From the NCBI GenBank assembly GCA_910588625.1, contig CAJUQN010000078.1, positions 1-13,036 on the forward strand: a stretch of DNA of 13,036 nucleotides, read 5' to 3'. Position 1 is the first letter of the stretch. Every line of letters begins with the position of its first letter. Below, piece after piece: positions 7,717-13,036 of this stretch. The notes beneath the pieces are model-generated. The model was not told the origin of the DNA. It ran no database searches and worked only from the letters and a program-made list of their open reading frames with translations. The stretch is from an uncultured Oscillospiraceae bacterium (GTDB lineage Bacteria; Bacillota; Clostridia; Oscillospirales; Oscillospiraceae). Position numbers and translations under genes: made by a program.

Positions 7717-9060
7717 CTAGCCAATGGTGATATGCTCCACCGGGTCCTTGAGCCGGGGCGCCTGCCGCGCCGCCAGAGCCATCATCATCGACAGGCTCCC
7801 GATACGTCCACAGTACATCATGATAATGAGAATGGCCCGGTTAAAGGGGATCAGGTCCCTTGTGATTCCGGTGGACAATCCCACGGTGCTCATGGCGGAG
7901 AACACCTCGAACAGCGCGTCCTGAAGGGGGAATGGCTGGACCGCCAACAGCAGGAAACCGCCGCCCACCGCCAGAGCGAAATACAGGGTCACCGCCGCCG
8001 CCGAACGGTGAATTTGCTCCTCATCCAGGCGCCGGTTGAAGGCCCCCACCTCCTGCCTGCCCCGGATGTAGCTGAACAGGGTCAGCAGGCACACCACCAC
8101 GGTGGTGATTTTCACGCCGCCGCCGGTGGAGCCGGGGCCTGCGCCGATGAACATGAGCACGATGGTCAGCAGTCCGCCGCCGCTGGTGAGGGCGGCCAGA
8201 TCCACGGTGTTGAAGCCCGCCGTCCGGGGGGACACCGCCTGAAACAGGGACACCAGGACCTGCTGGCCCGGCGCCATTCCGGCCAGCAGGTTGCCCCGCT
8301 CCGCCCACCAGAACAAGACGGCGCCGCCCACCACCAGGATGGCGCTGGCCGTCAAAATCAGCTTGGAGTGCAGGGAGTAGAGCCGGAAGCGCAGGCCCTT
8401 CTCCCATATGTCCCGCCACACCAGGAAGCCCAGGCCGCCCAGCAGGATTAGCGCCGTAACAGTCAAATTCACCAGCGGGTCAAACACATAATGGGTTAGG
8501 GAGCTGTAGGGCTCGCGGAAGCCCATCAGGTCAAAGCCCGCGTTGCAAAAGGCGGACACGCTGTGGAAAATGGAATACCAAATTCCCCGCGCAAGCCCCA
8601 GCTCCGGGATGAACCGGACCGCCAGCAGCACCGCCCCGACGCTCTCAATAGCAATCGTGCCCCGCAAAATGTATCGCAGCAGAGCCAGTACATCACTGAG
8701 GCGCTCGGCGCTGACGCTCTCCATCATCAGCGAGCGCTGCTTGAGGCCGATCTTCCGCCCCAGGAAGAGGGATGCCTGGAGCATCATGGTCATATACCCC
8801 AGCCCGCCCACCTGGATGAGCGCCAGCAGGATAATCTGGCCCAGCAGGTTAAACTGAGTCCAGGTGTCCGCCACCACCAGGCCGGTGACGCAGGTGGCGG
8901 AGGTGGCGGTGAACAGGCTGTCCAAAAAGGACAGGCCGCGCCCCGCACGGTTGGCAAAGGGCAGCATAAGCAGCAGCGCCCCCGACACGATGATGGCCAG
9001 AAAGCCCAGGGCGATCACCTGGTTGGGGGCCAGACTGAGAGATTTCTTTTTCACGGCCAT
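7717..9060 (-). CDS. ktrB: Potassium uptake channel subunit KtrB/TrkH
   Basis: This 447-residue integral membrane protein belongs to the TrkH/KtrB superfamily of K+ (sometimes Na+-coupled) transporters. Four membrane-pore-membrane repeats are visible, each with the selectivity-filter glycine: TCVTG (56-60), FCNAGF (171-176), RTAGFN (279-284) and STVGLS (391-396). The glycine-rich gating loop of the third repeat, IGAGPGSTGGGVKITT (305-320), is intact. Length matches B. subtilis KtrB (445) and not the longer proteobacterial TrkH, and the partner ktrA follows. The start is ambiguous: AAGGAG is only 2 nt from the ATG at 9060 but 8 nt from a GTG at codon 3 (9054), which may be the real start. Transcribed from a near-consensus promoter at 9087-9115, divergent from galE. 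Confidence 0.93.
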   Translation of the reverse strand: MAVKKKSLSLAPNQVIALGFLAIIVSGALLLMLPFANRAGRGLSFLDSLFTATSATCVTGLVVADTWTQFNLLGQIILLALIQVGGLGYMTMMLQASLFLGRKIGLKQRSLMMESVSAERLSDVLALLRYILRGTIAIESVGAVLLAVRFIPELGLARGIWYSIFHSVSAFCNAGFDLMGFREPYSSLTHYVFDPLVNLTVTALILLGGLGFLVWRDIWEKGLRFRLYSLHSKLILTASAILVVGGAVLFWWAERGNLLAGMAPGQQVLVSLFQAVSPRTAGFNTVDLAALTSGGGLLTIVLMFIGAGPGSTGGGVKITTVVVCLLTLFSYIRGRQEVGAFNRRLDEEQIHRSAAAVTLYFALAVGGGFLLLAVQPFPLQDALFEVFSAMSTVGLSTGITRDLIPFNRAILIIMMYCGRIGSLSMMMALAARQAPRLKDPVEHITIG

Positions 9061-9062
9061 GA

Positions 9063-9068
9063 CTCCTT
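9063..9068 (-). promoter_or_regulatory. ktrB ribosome binding site deciding between two starts
   Basis: AAGGAG lies 2 nt before the ATG at 9060 and 8 nt before the in-frame GTG at 9054. The spacing favours GTG; codon strength favours ATG. The difference is only two residues. Confidence 0.5.
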
Positions 9069-9086
9069 GTTTCTGTAGTCCCTCCC

Positions 9087-9115
9087 ATTATAAATAGCTG
9101 TGGAATATTTTGCAA
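9087..9115 (-). promoter_or_regulatory. ktrB-ktrA promoter
   Basis: On the minus strand TTGCAA (9115-9110), a 17-base spacer and a perfect TATAAT (9092-9087). The leader would be only about 20 nt, leaving no room for a cyclic di-AMP riboswitch of the ydaO type downstream of this start. The TGGAA element at 9101 falls in the spacer. Confidence 0.65.
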
Positions 9116-9207
9116 GAGCGAATCTATCACCTTGTAACCATGTCCTGAACAAGCCACCCTAAAAAGTGGAAATATTCCATATAAAAACCACAATATAGCT
9201 ATTTCCA
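9101..9207. promoter_or_regulatory. Cluster of TGGAA/TTCCA half-sites between ktrB and galE
   Basis: TGGAA-ATA-TTCCA at 9167-9179 is a perfect 13-base palindrome. Its half-site recurs as TGGAATATTT at 9101-9110, in the ktrB promoter spacer and a perfect 10-bp inverted copy of 9170-9179. It recurs again as TATTTCCA at 9200-9207, overlapping the galE -35 and a perfect 8-bp inverted copy of 9167-9174. A dimeric regulator could thus touch both divergent promoters. The region is AT-rich, so part of this may be chance. Confidence 0.4.
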
Positions 9208-9230
9208 TTTCCCTGCGGTTAGGGTATAAT
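9202..9230 (+). promoter_or_regulatory. galE promoter
   Basis: TTTCCA (9202-9207), a 17-base spacer and a perfect TATAAT (9225-9230). Transcription would begin near 9237, giving a leader of about 60 nt before the galE ATG. The -35 overlaps one of the TTCCA half-sites. Confidence 0.65.
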
Positions 9231-9297
9231 TAAGATCGGTCTGGAAAAATCCCCGGGCCGTCCAAATGACAACACAATTGGAAAGGGAGCGCGTCTT

Positions 9298-10317
9298 ATG
9301 TCTATTCTGGTCTGCGGCGGCGCTGGCTATATCGGCAGCCACACCTGCGTGGAGCTTCTCAACGCGGGCTACGACATCGTTGTGGCCGACAATCTGTACA
9401 ACTCCTGTGAGGAAGCTCTGGTCCGGGTGGAGAAGATCACAGGGAAAAGGGTCCCCTTCATCAAGGCCGAGCTGTGCCATGAGAACGAGGTCGAGGCCTT
9501 GTTCGCCCAGCATCCCGATATTGACGCGGTCATCCATTTTGCCGGTCTCAAGGCGGTGGGCGAAAGCGTGGCCAAGCCCTTGGAGTACTACTCCAACAAC
9601 CTCATCAGCACCCTGTATCTGCTTCAGGCCATGCGCTGCCACGGGGTGAAGAACTTTGTATTCTCCTCCTCCGCCACCGTGTACGGCGACCCCGTCACCG
9701 TGCCCATCCGGGAGGACTCCCCTACCGGCGGCACCACCAACCCCTACGGCACCTCCAAGCTGTTTCAGGAGCGCATCCTGTCCGACATCTGCGCCGCCGA
9801 TCCTGAGCTAAACGTGGCCCTTCTGCGCTACTTTAACCCCATCGGCGCCCACGAATCCGGCCTCATGGGGGAGGACCCCAACGGCATCCCCAACAACCTG
9901 GTGCCCTACATCGCCAAGGTGGCGGTGGGCCAGCTGGAGAAGGTTCACGTGTTCGGCAACGACTACCCCACCCCCGACGGCACCGGCGTCCGGGATTATA
10001 TCCACGTGGTGGACCTGGCCCGCGGCCATGTGGCCGCGCTGAAGAAACTGGGCGCCAAGTGCGGCCTCTTCATCTGCAACCTGGGCACCGGAAAGGGCTA
10101 CAGCGTACTGGACGTGCTCCACGCCTATGAGAAGGCCTGCGGCAAGGAGCTGCCCTATGTCATCGAGCCCCGCCGTCCCGGCGATATCGCCACCTGCTAC
10201 GCCGACCCGTCCAAAGCCCGGGACGAACTGGGCTGGGAGGCTCAGCTGGGCATCGAGGAGATGTGTGCCTCCTCCTATAAATGGCAGTCCAACAATCCCA
10301 ACGGCTACAAGGGCTGA
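9298..10317 (+). CDS. galE: UDP-glucose 4-epimerase
   Basis: This 339-residue NAD-dependent short-chain dehydrogenase/reductase interconverts UDP-galactose and UDP-glucose, the last step of the Leloir pathway and a source of UDP-galactose for cell-surface sugars. The NAD site is GGAGYIGSH (7-15). The catalytic set is Ser125 in SSSATVYG, and Tyr150 and Lys154 in PYGTSK. RRPGDIATCYADPSKA near the C-terminus aligns with the E. coli segment containing Tyr299, but the residue here is Cys300, as in the human enzyme, which also accepts UDP-GlcNAc/UDP-GalNAc. A broader substrate range is therefore likely. Length equals the family norm (about 338). AAAGGGAG lies 8 nt before the ATG. The gene is monocistronic: own promoter, strong terminator right after the stop. 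Confidence 0.95.
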   Translation: MSILVCGGAGYIGSHTCVELLNAGYDIVVADNLYNSCEEALVRVEKITGKRVPFIKAELCHENEVEALFAQHPDIDAVIHFAGLKAVGESVAKPLEYYSNNLISTLYLLQAMRCHGVKNFVFSSSATVYGDPVTVPIREDSPTGGTTNPYGTSKLFQERILSDICAADPELNVALLRYFNPIGAHESGLMGEDPNGIPNNLVPYIAKVAVGQLEKVHVFGNDYPTPDGTGVRDYIHVVDLARGHVAALKKLGAKCGLFICNLGTGKGYSVLDVLHAYEKACGKELPYVIEPRRPGDIATCYADPSKARDELGWEAQLGIEEMCASSYKWQSNNPNGYKG

Positions 10318-10328
10318 TTCAAATGTGA

Positions 10329-10367
10329 AACAGCGGCGTGGAGTTTTTCACGCCGCTGTTCTTTTTT
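10329..10367 (+). terminator. galE rho-independent terminator
   Basis: AACAGCGGCGTG (10329-10340) and CACGCCGCTGTT (10349-10360) form a perfect 12-bp stem with an 8-nt loop, followed by C and six T. It starts 11 nt after the galE stop. On the other strand the hairpin lacks a good T-tract, so it is mainly a plus-strand terminator, though it may also stop the small minus-strand gene ending at 10393. Confidence 0.95.
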
Positions 10368-10392
10368 GTCACTCCATCCCATGTCCGAGCCC

Positions 10393-10761
10393 TCATTTTT
10401 TATGATCCTTGTGCTTATGATGCTCCCTTTGATGCTTGCCTTTGAGCGCATCCTTGCCAAACTGGACCTGCCAGCTGGCGGTCAGCTTGTCCAGCAGCTC
10501 CTGGAGTACGGCCTTTTCCTCTCCGGTAAGGGCTTGAAACAGGATGTCGTCCTCCACTTCGGCCCGCTTGGCAAAGCGTCCGCACCGGTGGAGCTGACGG
10601 CACAAGCTGCCAGACCGTTTGCGGCCGCGCTTTTTGTCCTTCTTCTTGTCCTCCAAGCCAAAATATTTACGCCCTTTGCCGCACCTTGGGGCGTTGGCTG
10701 GGCAGTGATTGCTGCATTGGGGACATCTCTGTCCCTGTCTGCTTTCCGTTTCCTGCTTCAC
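10393..10761 (-). CDS. Small Cys-rich protein, MarR-like but lacking the winged helix
   Basis: This 122-residue protein begins at GTG 10761, with GAGGAG 8 nt upstream and a near-consensus promoter. The N-terminus holds C13-x2-C16-x3-C20-x6-C27 (CPQCSNHCPANAPRCGKG), probably a zinc knuckle, followed by a very basic linker (about 38-50). C54 and C60 flank RQLHR. The last third, ILFQALTGEEKAVLQELLDK, reads like the C-terminal dimerisation helix of MarR regulators (LT-EE-..-L-..-LL-KL-...-W). From memory, Clostridia have MarR proteins with this same Cys-rich front end; here about 90 residues of winged helix that should lie between RCGRF and AEVEDD are absent, with the frame intact. The tail (108-122) is rich in His and Lys. 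Function is unknown; a dimerising antagonist of a full-length relative, or a metal sensor, would fit. The overlapping plus-strand frame is hydrophobic only because this strand is Lys-rich. Confidence 0.7.
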   Translation of the reverse strand: MKQETESRQGQRCPQCSNHCPANAPRCGKGRKYFGLEDKKKDKKRGRKRSGSLCRQLHRCGRFAKRAEVEDDILFQALTGEEKAVLQELLDKLTASWQVQFGKDALKGKHQREHHKHKDHKK

Positions 10762-10802
10762 GTTAAAAACTCCTCAGCATTTTATTCAGGCGCTTTCTGA
10801 GT

Positions 10803-10831
10803 ATTTTACCGCATACCGCCCCGAATATCAA
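10803..10831 (-). promoter_or_regulatory. Promoter of the small Cys-rich gene
   Basis: On the minus strand TTGATA (10831-10826), a 17-base spacer and TAAAAT (10808-10803), each one mismatch from consensus. Transcription would start near 10796, about 35 nt before the GTG start. This supports the reality of the small gene. Confidence 0.6.
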
Positions 10832-11233
10832 GGCAAACATCTGAAGCTCGTATCACCTCGCAGGTTGTAATATTAAATGTGAAAGATCAGAAACCCACCC
10901 GAAGGGGTGCGGAACGGATCTATCGCATTTATTTTTTGTGTCACAACCGGGCCGGAAAATCAAGCGGGAGGGCAAAAAGATAAGGTAGATGGCAAGCGGC
11001 ATTAAGGGTGGACATTCACTGCAACACCATTGGTCTGTAGGCAGCGCCGGAACCGGAGACAATGAAACAGGAATATATGACCTATTATCAGGCCATGCAG
11101 AAGCGTAAGAAAAAGACAGCGTAGCCGAAGCCACGCCGTCCAAATAGGTAACTTGCTATTAAGGGCCCCCGTCTCTCGGGGCAGCTTCCTTACGGGAACT
11201 GCCCCGACCGTCCGGCGCTCTTTTTTCATCTTG
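10832..11233. other. Non-coding stretch with hairpins and possible gene scraps
   Basis: No convincing gene is visible in about 400 bases. On the plus strand, a frame after a stop at 11038-11040 reads AAPEPETMKQEYMTYYQ then AMQKRKKKTA and ends at 11124; this looks like a protein C-terminus, and its internal ATG at 11062 has GGAG only 3 nt away. A second plus-strand frame from 10989 gives a 39-residue peptide with no family resemblance. A small hairpin, CACCCgaagGGGTG, lies near 10897-10910, and a larger one at 11177-11206. The base composition is more AT-rich than the flanking genes. A decayed insertion is possible, but no terminal repeats or transposase were found. Confidence 0.4.
11177..11206. 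repeat. Strong stem-loop downstream of the EEP gene
   Basis: CGGGGCAG (11177-11184) pairs with CTGCCCCG (11199-11206), and TTCC pairs with GGAA inside it, giving 12 bp with one bulged base and a 5-nt loop. On the minus strand it lies about 28 nt after the EEP stop, where a terminator would be expected, but no U-tract follows. On the plus strand six T occur 14 nt after it. An alternative short hairpin, CCCCGtctctCGGGG (11167-11181), uses the same 5' arm, so the two are mutually exclusive. Confidence 0.45.
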
Positions 11234-12307
11234 TTAATTATTTTTCAGCGTTACCTGAATCAAAACCGGGTTGTGGTCGGTGTACTGGAACTGCTGGTCG
11301 ATGGTTTCCACGCGGTCCAGCGCCACGTTGGGGGAGAGGATGAACCCGTCAATCACGTAGAATTGGTTGTCCGACCGGTCGGGGTCATAGGGATGGTTCA
11401 GCAGGCGGCAGGATGGGGTGGACAGGTCGCAGGCGAACTGCCAGCCCTCGGGGAGGATGTCCTCCTCCAGCACGCCGGGGGTCCACAGGGAGGGGTCCTG
11501 GATGGGGAAGGCGTCCAGCGCGCCGGGGAAGGTCTGGTTGAAGTCGCCCCCAGCGATGACATAATTCCCTTTTTCATATTCGGCGGTGAGGAAGTCCATC
11601 AGCACCTTGGTCTGTGCGGCCTTGCCCTCGCCGTCGTCGTAGGCCTCCAGATGGAGGTTTACCAGCACCAGTTCCTTGTCGGAGCCCTCCAGCGGCGCCC
11701 GGTTCACCAGCAGGCACCGCTTCAAATTGGCGGCGGACACCGGCCAGGAAAAGGGACAGGGCAGGGCGATGCGCTCCGCTCTGTCTGTGTGAAGCCGGGT
11801 GAGTGTCTGCAAACCGCTGTGGACTTTTCCGATGGGAGGCCAGGGGAAGGGCACGAAATCACAGGAGTAATTCAGGGCGTGGGAGCTGAGGTAGAACGAG
11901 CCCAGCCGGTCCCAATACTTCAGGCTCTGGTCAATGCCATTGCTGCGGGAGGAATCGGTGTCCACCTCCTGGAGAAAATATACATCCGCGTCCTGTTCCG
12001 CCAGCTGGGCGGCGAGTCCATTTCGGTTGGTGTCCGACTGCTCTCTGGTGGGGGCAACATCCTTGCCGCCGTCCATGAAAAAGTCGGAGTCCTTGCCCAG
12101 CCCGGCATAGCCTGTGTTCTGGGACATCACCATCAAACTGTCTCCCGGTGCGAGAGGGGGCGTTTGAATGCTCTGGTTGAATATCTCCACGTTTTCCACG
12201 GCATCCGGCTTGAACTCCGTGACAGACAGCCACGCTACCAGCCCCACCGCAGCCAATACCACTATGCCGACGATGATACCGATCCATTTCAGCACCTTTT
12301 TCGCCAT
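11234..12307 (-). CDS. Membrane-anchored endonuclease/exonuclease/phosphatase-fold protein
   Basis: This 357-residue protein has a basic N-terminus (MAKKVLK), then one hydrophobic helix (about 8-28) acting as a signal anchor, so the catalytic domain should face outside. The rest is the EEP/DNase I-like fold with its metal and catalytic motifs in order: Asn64 (SQNTGY), Glu114 (FLQEVD), NLHLEA with His219, GGDFNQ (253-258) with Asp255 and Asn257, Asp320 (VIDGF) and the closing TDHNPV with Asp344 and His345. All key residues are present, so a Mg-dependent phosphoesterase is likely; DNA, phospholipid or sugar-phosphate substrates cannot be separated from sequence alone. AAAGGA 8 nt upstream supports the ATG at 12307. 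It lies 79 nt downstream of atpC on the same strand but has its own promoter, so the link to the ATP synthase is probably positional only. Confidence 0.88.
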   Translation of the reverse strand: MAKKVLKWIGIIVGIVVLAAVGLVAWLSVTEFKPDAVENVEIFNQSIQTPPLAPGDSLMVMSQNTGYAGLGKDSDFFMDGGKDVAPTREQSDTNRNGLAAQLAEQDADVYFLQEVDTDSSRSNGIDQSLKYWDRLGSFYLSSHALNYSCDFVPFPWPPIGKVHSGLQTLTRLHTDRAERIALPCPFSWPVSAANLKRCLLVNRAPLEGSDKELVLVNLHLEAYDDGEGKAAQTKVLMDFLTAEYEKGNYVIAGGDFNQTFPGALDAFPIQDPSLWTPGVLEEDILPEGWQFACDLSTPSCRLLNHPYDPDRSDNQFYVIDGFILSPNVALDRVETIDQQFQYTDHNPVLIQVTLKNN

Positions 12308-12349
12308 ATGCCACGTCCTTTCTCCGCAAAAGCCTGTCCTCGTGGTGAG

Positions 12350-12378
12350 AGGATACCACAGATGGGAAAATTTATCAA
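12350..12378 (-). promoter_or_regulatory. Promoter of the EEP gene
   Basis: On the minus strand TTGATA (12378-12373), a 17-base spacer and TATCCT (12355-12350) preceded by TGG, an extended -10. It begins only 9 nt after the atpC stop. No clear terminator for the ATP synthase operon fits in the 79-nt gap, so read-through from atpC may add to expression. Confidence 0.5.
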
Positions 12379-12386
12379 GACTGGGC

Positions 12387-12800
12387 TCAGATATTGGGGC
12401 CGTGGCTCTTGACCCGCAGGCGGTTCAGCGCCCGTGCCAGGGTGGACTGCGCCAGCTGGTACTCCTGACGGCTTTTCTTCTGGAGAAGCGCCTCCCGGGC
12501 CTGGTCGGCCTCCCGGCGGGCCCGTGCCTCGTCGATTTCCTCGGGCCGCTCGGCGGAGTCCACTAAGACGAGCACTTCGTTGTTTTCCACCTTCACCATG
12601 CCAGGGGACACCGCCGTCAGTTGGACGTCCTGCCCCGGCGGCTGATAACGGAGCATTCCCGGCACGATGGCGGCCATCATACTGCTATGGTGGGCCAGGA
12701 TGCCCCGCTCCCCGTCGCTGGCAGGGATGGTGAGGCTGACACAGGGGCCCTCATACAGCGTCCTGTCAGCGGCCAGGATGTGCACCTGAAAGGTATCCAT
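12387..12800 (-). CDS. atpC: F1Fo ATP synthase epsilon subunit
   Basis: This 137-residue subunit of the F1 central stalk couples rotation to catalysis and can restrain ATP hydrolysis through its C-terminal helices. The N-terminal beta-sandwich (about 1-85) has the family's SLTIPASDGERGILAHHSSM pattern and GMVKVENNEVLVL. The C-terminal helical hairpin (about 88-133) is Ala/Arg/Glu-rich (EIDEARARREADQAREALL). The start at 12800 gives the family length; a frame open further to 12845 would add 15 residues overlapping atpD without similarity. GGAGGG inside the last atpD codons is the ribosome site, and the atpD TGA and atpC ATG share one base (TGATG), indicating translational coupling. It is the last gene of the atp operon. 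Confidence 0.93.
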   Translation of the reverse strand: MDTFQVHILAADRTLYEGPCVSLTIPASDGERGILAHHSSMMAAIVPGMLRYQPPGQDVQLTAVSPGMVKVENNEVLVLVDSAERPEEIDEARARREADQAREALLQKKSRQEYQLAQSTLARALNRLRVKSHGPNI

Positions 12801-13036
12801 CACACGCCCTCCAGCTTCTTGGCCTTCTCCACCACGTCCCGCCACGCGCCCACGTTGTAGAACGCCGCCTCGGGGTACTGGTCCAGCTCGCCGTCCACAA
12901 TAGCGGCGAAGCTCTCCAGAGTGTCCTTCAGGGGCACGTACACGCCGGGGATGCCGGTGAATTTCTCCGCCACATGGGTGGGTTGGGCCAGGAACCGCTG
13001 GAGCCTTCTGGCCCGGCCCACCACCTTCCGGTCGTC
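12800..13036 (-). CDS. atpD: F1Fo ATP synthase beta subunit, C-terminal fragment
   Basis: Only the last 78 codons are inside the window; the 5' part continues past the right edge. The visible part is the C-terminal helical domain of the catalytic beta subunit: VGRARRLQRFLAQP, then HVAEKFTGIPGVYVPLKDT, then IVDGELDQYPEAAFYNVG and the end VEKAKKLEGV, all family hallmarks. The GTG at 13024 is an internal Val codon and not a start. The nucleotide-binding motifs lie outside. The stop overlaps the atpC start by one base. Confidence 0.93.
   Translation of the reverse strand, partial: DDRKVVGRARRLQRFLAQPTHVAEKFTGIPGVYVPLKDTLESFAAIVDGELDQYPEAAFYNVGAWRDVVEKAKKLEGV

Noticed and set aside
9061..9297. 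Cyclic di-AMP (ydaO-type) riboswitch ahead of ktrB
   Set aside because: The predicted leader is only about 20 nt and no conserved riboswitch core was recognised upstream.
10366..10800. Hydrophobic 144-residue plus-strand frame that looks like a membrane protein
   Set aside because: The hydrophobicity is the mirror image of Lys-rich codons on the minus strand. The minus-strand frame has the promoter, ribosome site and Cys motif, and the plus frame begins in the galE terminator.
10853..11143. 96-residue minus-strand frame and a 75-residue one at 11002-11229
   Set aside because: No ribosome site, unusual Trp/Cys-rich composition and no recognisable family; probably chance frames in a spacer.
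11153..12412. 419-codon plus-strand open frame opposite the EEP gene
   Set aside because: The minus strand carries all EEP catalytic motifs; the antisense product is featureless and its frame starts inside a hairpin region.
1..13036. CRISPR arrays, tRNA/rRNA genes, transposases, phage or conjugation genes
   Set aside because: No regularly spaced repeats, cloverleaf, rRNA sequence, transposase or integrase motifs were seen on either strand.

Overview
The window is typical chromosomal DNA from a GC-rich, low-redundancy Firmicute. Strong Shine-Dalgarno sequences, GTG starts, sigma-A type promoters, a KtrAB-type potassium system, a heterodimeric ABC exporter and an F-type ATP synthase operon end all point to class Clostridia. 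The codon use and gene styles look most like gut Oscillospiraceae (Flavonifractor/Oscillibacter-like); that placement is inference. No CRISPR array, rRNA, tRNA, insertion sequence or phage module is visible.

Layout. (1) 67-2856, minus: lacZ, a GH2 beta-galactosidase that appears to lack most of domain 4. (2) 2857-3125: divergent promoter region with a 13-bp palindrome and a second inverted repeat. (3) 3126-6686, plus: two ABC exporter half-transporters in one operon. Together they show the asymmetric signature of a heterodimer, with degenerate catalytic residues in the first subunit and a non-canonical signature motif in the second. (4) 6683-9060, minus: ktrB then ktrA (K+ channel subunit and its RCK gating subunit), followed by a 5'-truncated, frameshifted gene remnant that ends at a shared terminator. 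(5) 9061-9297: divergent promoters with a cluster of TGGAA/TTCCA half-sites. (6) 9298-10317, plus: galE, closed by a textbook terminator. (7) 10393-10761, minus: a small Cys-rich protein that looks like a MarR-type regulator without its winged helix. (8) 10762-11233: largely non-coding, with hairpins and possible decayed coding scraps. (9) 11234-12307, minus: a membrane-anchored endonuclease/exonuclease/phosphatase-fold protein with its own promoter just behind the ATP synthase operon. (10) 12387-13036, minus: atpC and the 3' end of atpD, the distal end of the F1Fo ATP synthase operon.

How the genes fit together. lacZ and galE cover lactose cleavage and UDP-galactose/UDP-glucose interconversion, but they are 6.4 kb apart and separately promoted, so they are not one operon. 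KtrAB and the ATP synthase are housekeeping ion-transport functions. No complete new multi-gene system is evident. The most notable points are the domain-deleted MarR-like zinc-finger protein, the frameshifted remnant behind ktrA, the domain-4-poor LacZ, and the two palindrome-bearing divergent promoter regions.
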